A DNA stretch of 64,000 bases from Arenibacter catalasegens (GTDB taxonomy: Bacteria > Bacteroidota > Bacteroidia > Flavobacteriales > Flavobacteriaceae), in contig NZ_PHQQ01000007.1 in NCBI RefSeq assembly GCF_002909235.1, forward strand, positions 1 through 64,000. The letters are read 5' to 3'. The position numbers were made by a program, and so were the translations under genes. Shown piece by piece: positions 47,071-55,102 of this stretch. The notes beneath the pieces are model-generated. The model did no database searches and was not told where the DNA came from. It saw nothing but the letters and a program-made list of their open reading frames with translations. The number at the start of each line of letters is the position of its first letter. The first letter of the stretch is position 1.

Positions 47071-47237
47071 AAGGGAGCCAAAGTCGAGTTGTTTAACGTT
47101 CCTAAATCTTAAAGACGGTATGAAATCACAGTCTATATAGTTTATAGGGATGTCTGACTTTAGTAATAACGGAATGATTTTTCTAGGTTGGCATCCTAAA
47201 ATTCCTTATTTTTAAAAGAAACAAAGTTATATCCGTA

Positions 47238-47699
47238 ATGGGAATTAAAAGTTTTCAAGGGCGAAGAATTCAACAACCTAGCGAGGAGCCACCTCTAAGG
47301 GTGTGTGATTATATGACCAGAAAACTGATTACTTTTAAGCCTGAACAATCTGTTGAAGAAGTTATTGTTTCACTTTTGAAATATAAAATTTCAGGAGGTC
47401 CGGTGGTAAATGACAAAAACGAATTGATCGGGATGATTTCTGAAGGTGATTGTATAAAGCATATTAGCGAAAACAGATATCACAATTTGCCAAGCTCCAA
47501 TCTAACAGTGGAAGGGCACATGATTAAAAATGTGGAAACCATTGATGGCAATATGAATATTTTTGATGCGGCAAATAAGTTTTTAAATGAAAAACGCAGA
47601 CGTTTTCCAATAGTGGAAAATGGAAAATTGGTCGGACAAATTTCACAGAAAGATATATTAAAAGCCACTTTGAAGCTTAAATCGACAAACTGGAAATAA
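47238..47699 (+). CDS. CBS domain protein
   Basis: A 153-residue cytosolic protein with two CBS motifs (about 27-80 and 93-150): DYMTRKLITFKPEQSVEEV with KISGGPVVNDKNELIGMIS, and MIKNVETIDGNMNIFDAA with RRFPIVENGKLVGQIS. CBS pairs bind adenine nucleotides or c-di-AMP and act as regulatory modules. There is no attached effector domain. Its neighbours do not indicate a target. A bidirectional terminator follows. Confidence 0.82.
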   Translation: MGIKSFQGRRIQQPSEEPPLRVCDYMTRKLITFKPEQSVEEVIVSLLKYKISGGPVVNDKNELIGMISEGDCIKHISENRYHNLPSSNLTVEGHMIKNVETIDGNMNIFDAANKFLNEKRRRFPIVENGKLVGQISQKDILKATLKLKSTNWK

Positions 47700-47770
47700 T
47701 CTTTCTTCCTATTTGTCGTTTTAGACCTATTTCAGGATATTTTTTATTACAATCATAACGATTATTAATT

Positions 47771-47824
47771 AAAAAGTCCCTTATTGGTTTTCATTAATTT
47801 GAAACCAGCAAGGGACTTTTTTCC
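47771..47824. terminator. bidirectional terminator between CBS gene and cyclophilin/FKBP gene
   Basis: AAAAAGTCCCTT and AAGGGACTTTTT form a perfect outer stem, continued by the inner stem TGGTTTTCA/TGAAACCA. T-runs occur on both strands. Confidence 0.8.
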
Positions 47825-47838
47825 GTTGTGCAAGGTAA

Positions 47839-48945
47839 TTACTGCGCTATTTCCGTAATTTCTAGGTCAAAGACCAACTTTGCATCCGGTGGGATTGGCC
47901 CGTATCCGGCTTCTCCGTATCCTAAATGGGATGGTATAAACAAGCGAACCTTGTCTCCAACCTTCATTTCCATTAGACCTTCCTTGAAACCAGGGATTAT
48001 CCTAGCCTCAGGGCTATAGTCCATAGGAATGGCTTCATAGCCACGGCCTTGTTTTCTAGCTTCGTCGTAGACTCCATATTTTTTTGCAACCTCTTCGTAA
48101 TTACTATCAAAAAGTGATCCGTCAGATAAATACCCGGCATATAGTACACTCACCTTTTGACCCACTTTAGGCTTTTCTCCATTGCCCTCGGTTAAGGTAA
48201 GAATTTTAAGTCCAGAAGGAAGTTCCTTAGCCGTATTTTCCTCGGTAGTAAGCTGGGCTACGAAATCGGTTTTCATTTTCTCCATTGCCTTGACTTTTTC
48301 TTCTGCCTCGGCAAAGTAATTGCTCATTACTTCTACAGCGTCAAATTTCCTGGCTTCCTTACCATTTCTTATAATTTGAACGGTGTTCATGACGACATCC
48401 GTCACAGGTCTGTCTCCTTCTGCTGTTTTAACATTGGCAATGGAATCAATAACATCCATTCCTTCAACAACCTCACCAAATACAGTATGTCTGCCATTTA
48501 AAAAAGGGGTTTCCTTGTGGGTAATGAAAAATTGACTACCGTTGGTAGTAGGTCCGGAATTGGCCATAGATAGGATACCTGCCTTATGGTGGGTAAGTGA
48601 ATCGTTAAACTCATCCTTGAATTTATAGCCAGGATTTCCCATACCAGTTCCAGTTGGATCTCCACCTTGAATCATAAAGTCTTTAATTATTCTATGGAAG
48701 ACAATACCGTCATAGTATTTTTTTCCTTTAAGACTATCGCTAACAAAGGGATTTTTGCCTTCTGCTAGGGAAATAAAATTGGCAACGGTCAAAGGCGTCT
48801 TTTGGTACTCCAATTTAAGCACAATTTCTCCTTTAGTTGTGGTGATATCTGCAAAAATACCATCTCCCAAATCGGCATGCTTGCTAGACTTACAGCTCGA
48901 AAATGCTATGGATACGATTGCCAATAATAAATAAATTTTCTTCAT
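47839..48945 (-). CDS. cyclophilin-FKBP fusion peptidyl-prolyl isomerase lipoprotein
   Basis: A 368-residue lipoprotein with the lipobox FSSC (Cys about 18). Residues about 30-190 form a cyclophilin: GIVFHRIIKDFMIQGGDPTG, GSQFFIT, NGRHTVFGEV. Residues about 245-368 form an FKBP domain: GQKVSVLYAGYLSDG and MKVGDKVRLFIPSHLGYGEAG. Two unrelated isomerase folds in one envelope protein suggest general periplasmic folding help. It is 11 bp after gldI and the third gene of the DHH-gldI operon. A bidirectional terminator follows. Confidence 0.9.
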   Translation of the reverse strand: MKKIYLLLAIVSIAFSSCKSSKHADLGDGIFADITTTKGEIVLKLEYQKTPLTVANFISLAEGKNPFVSDSLKGKKYYDGIVFHRIIKDFMIQGGDPTGTGMGNPGYKFKDEFNDSLTHHKAGILSMANSGPTTNGSQFFITHKETPFLNGRHTVFGEVVEGMDVIDSIANVKTAEGDRPVTDVVMNTVQIIRNGKEARKFDAVEVMSNYFAEAEEKVKAMEKMKTDFVAQLTTEENTAKELPSGLKILTLTEGNGEKPKVGQKVSVLYAGYLSDGSLFDSNYEEVAKKYGVYDEARKQGRGYEAIPMDYSPEARIIPGFKEGLMEMKVGDKVRLFIPSHLGYGEAGYGPIPPDAKLVFDLEITEIAQ

Positions 48946-48956
48946 TTTAATTAATT

Positions 48957-49502
48957 TTAATTGTTCTCTTTTTGTTTATCGATCTTTAAAATGGTAATAG
49001 TGGATTTAATGGGTGCGTTTACCCCAATTTTATTACTGTCCCCGTGATACCCATATGCTAACGAGGAGGGGAATAAAAATGTAGCACTTTCATTCTCCTT
49101 TAATAGTTTTATGCTGTTTCTTAGGCCTGGAAAAAGGTCTTGTTTATCTACTTTATAAGTTAAAATCCCAACATGTTCCTTGGAATAAATGGTGTCCTTG
49201 TTAAAACTGATCACATTGTATTCCAGGGTTACCAAGTCGTCTGTTTGTGGGCGATAATCAGAGTTGTCGTTCTTTTGTATATAATGGTACCATGAACCAA
49301 TGCCGCTTGAGAAATAGGTGTTCAGGGAATCATTTTTAATAATTTCCATTATTTGTTTTTCCTCCATGGCCAATAGCTCTTTATTGCGTTCCACGGATTT
49401 CCGTATAATACTTCCCGTTTTAACTTTAATCGGTTTTCTGGGTTCTGGGCCACCACAACTAACAAGGGCAGTAATCAGGAAAATGTATAAGAATTGCTTC
49501 AT
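48957..49502 (-). CDS. gldI: gliding motility-associated peptidyl-prolyl isomerase GldI
   Basis: A 181-residue lipoprotein (lipobox LVSC, Cys about 16) with a C-terminal FKBP-like domain: LVTLEYNVISF, FPGLRNSIKLLKE, FLFPSSLAYGY. The N-terminal helix-rich part and length match GldI, needed for gliding and T9SS function in Flavobacterium johnsoniae. The start codon overlaps the DHH gene's stop by 4 bp, and another isomerase gene follows by 11 bp. Confidence 0.88.
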   Translation of the reverse strand: MKQFLYIFLITALVSCGGPEPRKPIKVKTGSIIRKSVERNKELLAMEEKQIMEIIKNDSLNTYFSSGIGSWYHYIQKNDNSDYRPQTDDLVTLEYNVISFNKDTIYSKEHVGILTYKVDKQDLFPGLRNSIKLLKENESATFLFPSSLAYGYHGDSNKIGVNAPIKSTITILKIDKQKENN

Positions 49503-50515
49503 GAGTTTAAATCGGCTTTGTACTTGGGTAACAGAGATTTAAAAAAGGTTGTGGTATCTTCCAAAGAAATATCACTTCGGCCCCCTGCGGCATTAGTATG
49601 TCCGCCTCCGTTGAAATGGGCCCTGGCGAATTCATTGACTGAAAAGTCACCTTCAGACCTAAAAGAAATCTTAATAATTCCTTCTTCCTTGTTTTCGATA
49701 AAAATGACAGCGAAGACTATTCCTTCCAAGGTTAGGCCGTAATTCACAAAACCTTCTGTATCCCCTTTTTTATATTCGTAGGCGTCCAATTCTGCTTGTG
49801 ATAGGGTGATAAATGCAGTGTTGAACTCCTCTAAGATTACCATGTTTTTTAATGCACAACCAAGTAGATGCAATCTACTTGGTGTATTGGTGTCATATAC
49901 TTTGTTGTGTGCCTCCGTATTTTTTGCGCCTTTTTCAATTAATTTGGAAACAACAGTATGGGTGCGGCTAGTGGTGGAAGAATATTTAAAAGATCCGGTA
50001 TCGGTCATGATACCCGTATATAATGAAATAGCAAGCTCCGGGGTAATGCACTCAACGTCCTTTAAGCCTTCGATTACATTGTAAACCATTTCACAAGTGG
50101 AACTCATACTAACATCAGAGTAAGTGATTTTAGCGTAATCATCGGGTTCTTGATGGTGGTCTATCATCACAAATGTTGCTGACGCCCCTTCTAGTAATGG
50201 TTGCAATTGCCCAATCCTACCCAAGTGATTAAAATCTAAAGTAAATATAACCGAGGCATTGTTAATGAGCAGCTTGGCCGTTGAAGAGTCTTTCTCGAAA
50301 TTTAATATATGCTCGGTTCCCGGCATCCATTTCAAGAATTTAGGAAAATCGTTGGGTACTATGATGGTAGCGTCCTGGCCTTTATCCTTTAAATAATGCC
50401 ATAGCCCTAAGGTAGAGCCAATTGCATCACCATCAGGGTTTTTATGCGGTATAATTACAATTTTTTGTGGTACGTTCAGTAACGTCTTAATTGCCTTTGT
50501 AATTTCTAAATTCAT
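49499..50515 (-). CDS. DHH family phosphoesterase (NrnA-like)
   Basis: A 338-residue cytosolic protein. The DHH domain has PHKNPDGDAIGSTLG and the family triad in VMIDHHQEPDD; the DHHA1 domain has FNGGGHTNAAGG. This is the NrnA/bifunctional oligoribonuclease and pAp phosphatase type, which degrades nano-RNA. It also resembles c-di-AMP phosphodiesterases of the same fold, but lacks the membrane GdpP part. It is the first gene of the operon with gldI and the cyclophilin-FKBP gene. Confidence 0.88.
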   Translation of the reverse strand: MNLEITKAIKTLLNVPQKIVIIPHKNPDGDAIGSTLGLWHYLKDKGQDATIIVPNDFPKFLKWMPGTEHILNFEKDSSTAKLLINNASVIFTLDFNHLGRIGQLQPLLEGASATFVMIDHHQEPDDYAKITYSDVSMSSTCEMVYNVIEGLKDVECITPELAISLYTGIMTDTGSFKYSSTTSRTHTVVSKLIEKGAKNTEAHNKVYDTNTPSRLHLLGCALKNMVILEEFNTAFITLSQAELDAYEYKKGDTEGFVNYGLTLEGIVFAVIFIENKEEGIIKISFRSEGDFSVNEFARAHFNGGGHTNAAGGRSDISLEDTTTFFKSLLPKYKADLNS

Positions 50516-50520
50516 GCGCG

Positions 50521-50528
50521 CAAAGATA
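50521..50528 (-). promoter_or_regulatory. -7 box of the DHH-gldI operon
   Basis: TATCTTTG on the minus strand ends 5 bases before the ATG at 50515, so the message would be nearly leaderless. No -33 TTG is visible. Confidence 0.45.
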
Positions 50529-51207
50529 CAATTTAATAATATATGCCATTATTCCACGAATCTATTTTTTACAATATGTGAACTAATGTATGTATTATAA
50601 AAAGGAGGTTCCTTAAGGTAAGGAAAAATAAAGTAACAAATTGTGTTATTCGTAATTTAGCTAAAACGGGGAGGGAATTCAATGTTCCAGCATAATAGCG
50701 TCCCTGCCATATCGGTACAGAGACGTTAATGATGTATATAGGCATATAAAACCTTTCCTTATTTCGAAAGAATTATTGAAATTATTACAAACAACAGAAT
50801 CTTGGTTAGTGTAATCATAAGTCATGTTTTAATGGTTAGCGAATTGTATAATAATCGATTATCCATTCAAGATATACAATAGAAAGGTAGATTTCCAAAA
50901 CTTAAAGACGGAAATATTACATTTGAATACAATTTTATAATCAAAAGAATCACTTGAGTTGTAAATTATAATATAACCCCTTGTAGTGAGTTGTTTTATT
51001 GAATTGAAATTGCTATTTAATGTTCTAAAGTGCAATCAAGTAATGCATGTATTATGAATTTTTTTGAATTGCAAGGAGGTTTTAATTCGGAAAAGACCAT
51101 TTTTTATACATTTCATTGGGGGCCATAGTTCTTTGGGGCCGCTAAATTCTGTTTCTATGATTTTCTTGAAAGCTAAGGTTGGAAGAAAAAAAAGTCAGAT
51201 TCTTGGT

Positions 51208-51215
51208 TATATTTG
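51208..51215 (+). promoter_or_regulatory. -7 box of the Ca2+/Na+ antiporter operon
   Basis: TATATTTG ends 15 bases before the ATG at 51231. A TTG at 51179-51181 is 26 bases away, wider than usual. Confidence 0.4.
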
Positions 51216-51230
51216 CGGGAAAACCTTTTG

Positions 51231-52169
51231 ATGCCAGATTTACTTTATATTGTTTTAGGACTTGCTTTATTGATTGCTGGGGGAAATTGGCTTTTGAAAG
51301 CGGCAGTTGCCTTATCCTTAAAGCTCAATATTCCGAAAATCGTTATTGGGATGACTGTAGTTTCCTTTGCAACTTCTGCTCCAGAACTTATTGTAAGTGT
51401 CAATGCCGCTTTGGACGGCTTTCCCGATTTGGCGCTAGGCAACGTTGTGGGTTCCAATATTGCCAATCTAGGTTTGGTACTGGCAATAACTGTTATTTTG
51501 GGTAGTATAGACGTAAAAAAGAGCTTCTATACTACCGATTGGCCGGTTATGATGCTGGCTTCATTATTATTTTTTGGGTTTATTTATTTTGATGGTGAAA
51601 TTCAAAGATATGAGGGCCTTGTAATGGTGGTAGTACTCTTCATCTTTCTGGTATATTTATTGCGATTTCAGAAAACTGCGGTTGTTGATGAATTACCTGA
51701 GGATGATGTTCCGTTGCCGTTGTATAAAACGGTATTATTTTTAGGCCTTGGTGGTCTAGCGCTCTGGGGTGGGTCCGAATTATTGATAAAGGGTGCCGTG
51801 GGATTGGCTACCTTTTACGGTGTTAGTGAGCGTGTAATCGCTGTAACCGTAGTGTCTATTGGAACTAGTATACCTGAACTAGCGGCCTCCATAATTGCGG
51901 TGCTTAAAAAGGAAAAAGCCATTTCTCTGGGAAATCTTATTGGGTCCAATATTTTTAATCTTCTGGCGGTTTTGGGAATTACAGCAATGATTACACCAAT
52001 CAAATTAGTAGATCAACGTCTGTTGACTAACGATATTTTTTGGATGTTGGGGGTGTCTTTTATGATACTTCCCTTGGTGTTTCTGCCAAGAGGACTCAGG
52101 TTAGGCTGGCGAGATGGATTAATACTTCTTGCTGTATACATTGCATTTGTATATTTAACTATAACCTAA
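51231..52169 (+). CDS. calcium/sodium antiporter (CaCA family)
   Basis: A 312-residue inner-membrane protein with about ten spans in two inverted halves. The alpha repeats are VVSFATSAPELIVSVNAAL with GNVVGSNIANLGL in the first half, and VVSIGTSIPELAASIIAVL with GNLIGSNIFNLLAV in the second. The ATG at 51231 starts just before the first span; an upstream TTG would add six residues. The family exchanges Ca2+ for Na+ (K+-independent YrbG-like). The CarboxypepD_reg protein gene follows by 22 bp. Confidence 0.9.
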   Translation: MPDLLYIVLGLALLIAGGNWLLKAAVALSLKLNIPKIVIGMTVVSFATSAPELIVSVNAALDGFPDLALGNVVGSNIANLGLVLAITVILGSIDVKKSFYTTDWPVMMLASLLFFGFIYFDGEIQRYEGLVMVVVLFIFLVYLLRFQKTAVVDELPEDDVPLPLYKTVLFLGLGGLALWGGSELLIKGAVGLATFYGVSERVIAVTVVSIGTSIPELAASIIAVLKKEKAISLGNLIGSNIFNLLAVLGITAMITPIKLVDQRLLTNDIFWMLGVSFMILPLVFLPRGLRLGWRDGLILLAVYIAFVYLTIT

Positions 52170-52191
52170 AAGGCGGTATCAAATTTGGCTT

Positions 52192-53817
52192 ATGGGAAGT
52201 TTAAAATGGAACTTTATTGCTTTCTTAATTTTGTCATATGCAGTTGGTTATAGCCAGCAAAGCGAATTTGTAAGCGGAATGCTTATCGATGCGGAAACAG
52301 TAGAGCCTATATCCTTTGCGAGTATTAGGGTCAAGAATAGGGCTGTGGGGGTAATTTCCAACAATGACGGTAGTTTTAGGGTCCCTCTTAAATTTAGGGA
52401 GCTTAATGACACTTTGGAAATCACTTCTATGGGTTATGATTCCAGGGAAATTGTAATGGGCGAGTTATTATCTGATAAAATCAATCGGATATATCTAAAA
52501 CCTATGCTTATCCAATTGGATGAGGTTACATTAGCGGCTTCCAAAAAAAGAGGAAAAGGAAGAATTGCTGGAAATAAGAATGATAAGCCCACTTCTGCAG
52601 AGGAGATTATTGATCATTCGATCAAAAATATTCCGTTGAATTATCCCTTTAATCCACAGTCCTATGTAGGATACTACAGGGATTACCAATGGAAATCAGG
52701 AGGATATACCAATTTGAATGAGGCAATTGTTGAGGTGTTCGACAAGGGTTTCGGGACTTCTGATTATGAGGATTCCAATACTAGGATATACGAATATTTT
52801 AGAAACACGAACTTTCCAATTGATTCTTTAAGTGAAAGGCTATATGACTATGGTGAATACAAGACCAAGACGATTCCTAAAGCCTTTTTGAACAGCTATG
52901 GTGGCAATGAGTTTGTTATTTTACGTATAATGGATGCCATCAGGAATTATAACACTTTTTCCTATTCCTTTGTTGATCATTTGGATGCCGATTTTTTAAA
53001 AAACCATGATTTTTCTCTGGAAAAAGATACGTATTTGGACGGGAAATCATTGTATGTGATTGACATATATAAGCATAATTGGAAGTATATGGTCCGGGGC
53101 AAGATTTATATTTCACAGGACAACTTTGAAATCCATAAATTGGAATACGCTACCTATGATGCTTTGTTGGGGACTAGAAAAATAAGTAAGACCAGTAAAA
53201 AAATAGAGGATAGGTTACTTTACCGAACTGTAGTGGAGTATAAGAAGCAGGATGACAAAATGTTTCCCAGTTATATTTCCTTCAGCAATAAATTTCAGGT
53301 AAAAGTGCTACCGGTTTTTACCGTCAAGGATGTTGTTATCAATTTTGAAAACAAGCGATTTGAAATTATATTTAATAGGAAGCCCTTGCATTTCAAGGTG
53401 CTCAAGGATAAAAATTACAATATCAGTTATAAAGGTAAGAGCATTGAAATAGAGAACATTGTTCTTAAAGATAATGTAACCGTAGCGTTGTATCCTAAGT
53501 TGAACCTTGGAGATCAGGCCTTGGAGATTTTTTATGCGGATCCTGCAGATATTAAAAAGGAAGATTTTAGTGTGGTAATGGATAATATTATCGATTTGGA
53601 GGGCAACAAGTTGGATTACTCGGAGACTTATTCCCTAATGCAATTCAGGGAATTTTTTGTTCAGCAACAAAAACCAATAAATCAATATCCGGAGGACCGC
53701 CTTTTTATGGATAAAAATTGGCCTATATTCCAGGATCAGCCCATTGTTAAACCTGATAATTACAATGACTATTGGATGAATACCCCACTTCTTAAAGAAG
53801 GTGCCATTGTAAAATAG
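52192..53817 (+). CDS. exported CarboxypepD_reg-like domain protein
   Basis: A 541-residue protein with a signal peptide ending near residue 22 (GYSQQS). A CarboxypepD_reg-like domain covers about 28-110 (SGMLIDAETVEPISFASIRV). The rest is beta-rich with no plug or TonB barrel, typical of the DUF5686-like/outer-membrane surface proteins of Bacteroidota, although I cannot assign the C-terminal part with certainty. It follows the antiporter gene by 22 bp; that link may be accidental. No catalytic motif is seen. Confidence 0.7.
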   Translation: MGSLKWNFIAFLILSYAVGYSQQSEFVSGMLIDAETVEPISFASIRVKNRAVGVISNNDGSFRVPLKFRELNDTLEITSMGYDSREIVMGELLSDKINRIYLKPMLIQLDEVTLAASKKRGKGRIAGNKNDKPTSAEEIIDHSIKNIPLNYPFNPQSYVGYYRDYQWKSGGYTNLNEAIVEVFDKGFGTSDYEDSNTRIYEYFRNTNFPIDSLSERLYDYGEYKTKTIPKAFLNSYGGNEFVILRIMDAIRNYNTFSYSFVDHLDADFLKNHDFSLEKDTYLDGKSLYVIDIYKHNWKYMVRGKIYISQDNFEIHKLEYATYDALLGTRKISKTSKKIEDRLLYRTVVEYKKQDDKMFPSYISFSNKFQVKVLPVFTVKDVVINFENKRFEIIFNRKPLHFKVLKDKNYNISYKGKSIEIENIVLKDNVTVALYPKLNLGDQALEIFYADPADIKKEDFSVVMDNIIDLEGNKLDYSETYSLMQFREFFVQQQKPINQYPEDRLFMDKNWPIFQDQPIVKPDNYNDYWMNTPLLKEGAIVK

Positions 53818-53828
53818 GGAGAAATAAA

Positions 53829-53868
53829 AAACCGCCCCTCTTTTTCAAAAGGAACGGTCGGTAAAAAT
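53829..53868. terminator. weak hairpin between the CarboxypepD_reg and GSII genes
   Basis: ACCG/CGGT plus an inner CTTTTT/AAAAGG pairing lie between the converging genes, with A- and T-rich flanks. The stem has mismatches, so termination is only probable. Confidence 0.4.
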
Positions 53869-53892
53869 AATCAACAATTATTTTTATTCTCT

Positions 53893-54906
53893 TTATATTT
53901 TAACGGATTTAACCGTTTTAACGATTCTACCTGCAATTTTGTACGGATCACCGTTAGAAGCTGGTCTTCTATCTTCTAACCAACCTTTCCAGCCTTTTTG
54001 AACTGTAATGATCGGAATTCTAATTGAAGCTCCCCTGTCAGAAATACCATAACTAAAGTCATGTATAGATGCTGTTTCATGCTTTCCTGTTAAACGTTGG
54101 TCGTTGAACTCACCGTAAACTGCAATGTGCTCTTTAACAACTGGACGGAAGGCTTCGCATATTTTTTCGTAAACTTCTCTAGAACCACAAGTTCTCAAGG
54201 TAGTGTTGGAGAAATTTGCGTGCATACCTGAACCATTCCAATCGGTGTCACCAAGAGGTTTTGGGTGGTATTCAATATAGTAACCATGTTGCTCAGTTAA
54301 TCTGTCCAATAAATATCTGGCAATCCAAATTTCATCACCGGCTTTTTTTGCACCTTTTGCAAACAATTGAAATTCCCATTGCCCACAAGCTACTTCTTGG
54401 TTGATACCCTCAAAGTTTAGTCCTGCATCAATACATGCATCAGCATGCTCCTCGACTAAATCACGACCATGGGTATTTAGACCACCAACAGAACAGTAGT
54501 ACATACCCTGTGGTTTTGGATATCCTCCTCTTGGAAATCCTAACGGAAGTTCTGTTTTTGTATCCATTATGAAATATTCTTGCTCAAATCCAAACCAGAA
54601 GTCGTTGTCTTCATCTTCAATTGTAGCCCTACCGTTAGATATGTGCGGAGTACCATCGGCATTCATAACCTCGGTCATTACTAAAAAACCATCGATGCGA
54701 TGTGGATCAGGATAAATGGCTACTGGCTTTAACACACAGTCAGAAGATCCTCCTTCGGCCTGGCGGGTTGAACTTCCATCAAAGGACCAGATTGGGCAAT
54801 CTTCCAATTTACCGCTGAAATTTTCCTCAACCTTAGTTTTACTCCTCATGTTCTGTGTGGGCTCGTACCCATCCAACCAAATGTATTCTAATTTAGACTT
54901 GCTCAT
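53893..54906 (-). CDS. glutamine synthetase, type II (GSII)
   Basis: A 337-residue glutamine synthetase of the GSII (eukaryote-like) class. The N-terminal beta-grasp holds YIWLDGYEPTQNMRSKT and CPIWSFDGSSTRQAEGGSSD. The catalytic domain has WFGFEQEYFI, GINQEVACGQWEFQ, NGSGMHANFSNT and ASIRIPIIT. It condenses ammonia and glutamate with ATP. It diverges from a GSIII gene across a 196-bp region containing two -7 boxes and a 21-bp palindrome. Expression is probably nitrogen-controlled. Confidence 0.93.
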   Translation of the reverse strand: MSKSKLEYIWLDGYEPTQNMRSKTKVEENFSGKLEDCPIWSFDGSSTRQAEGGSSDCVLKPVAIYPDPHRIDGFLVMTEVMNADGTPHISNGRATIEDEDNDFWFGFEQEYFIMDTKTELPLGFPRGGYPKPQGMYYCSVGGLNTHGRDLVEEHADACIDAGLNFEGINQEVACGQWEFQLFAKGAKKAGDEIWIARYLLDRLTEQHGYYIEYHPKPLGDTDWNGSGMHANFSNTTLRTCGSREVYEKICEAFRPVVKEHIAVYGEFNDQRLTGKHETASIHDFSYGISDRGASIRIPIITVQKGWKGWLEDRRPASNGDPYKIAGRIVKTVKSVKI

Positions 54907-54940
54907 AATATTTCTTGTTGATTTTTATTATTAACGCAGA

Positions 54941-54948
54941 CAAAAATA
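54941..54948 (-). promoter_or_regulatory. -7 box of the GSII gene
   Basis: TATTTTTG on the minus strand lies 34 bases before the ATG at 54906. The -33 region lacks a clear TTG. Confidence 0.5.
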
Positions 54949-55014
54949 ATAATTTTCGTCATATACGCCATTTTTTAGCGGGTTAAATGATTATAACGAT
55001 GTTATTTTTTTTGA

Positions 55015-55035
55015 ACCCCCTAAAAATTAGGGGGT
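55015..55035. promoter_or_regulatory. 21-bp palindrome between the two glutamine synthetase genes
   Basis: ACCCCCTAA and TTAGGGGGT are exact complements around AAA. The site lies between the two outward promoters, 20 bases upstream of the GSIII -33 element. It is a good operator candidate. A hairpin in RNA is less likely because it is upstream of both promoters. Confidence 0.55.
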
Positions 55036-55055
55036 AAATTATTAAATAATTATTT

Positions 55056-55088
55056 TTTGTGGATTATTTTAATGAATTGTTATTTTTG
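55056..55088 (+). promoter_or_regulatory. promoter of the GSIII gene
   Basis: TTTG at 55056-55059 and TATTTTTG at 55081-55088 are separated by 21 bases. The ATG follows 14 bases after the -7 box. Confidence 0.68.
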
Positions 55089-55102
55089 TCAAAAATGTAT
55101 TT

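Larger units (their letters stand above)
50516..51230. other. longest intergenic stretch, without a recognisable gene
   Basis: I see no protein family or tRNA in this AT-rich 715-bp region. It holds the outward promoter of the DHH operon on the left and a box before the antiporter on the right. Two related segments, TAATGTATGTATTAT at 50584-50598 and TAATGCATGTATTAT at 51041-51055, are each followed within about 20 bases by AAGGAGGTT. A small RNA or an unrecognised leader cannot be excluded. Confidence 0.5.
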
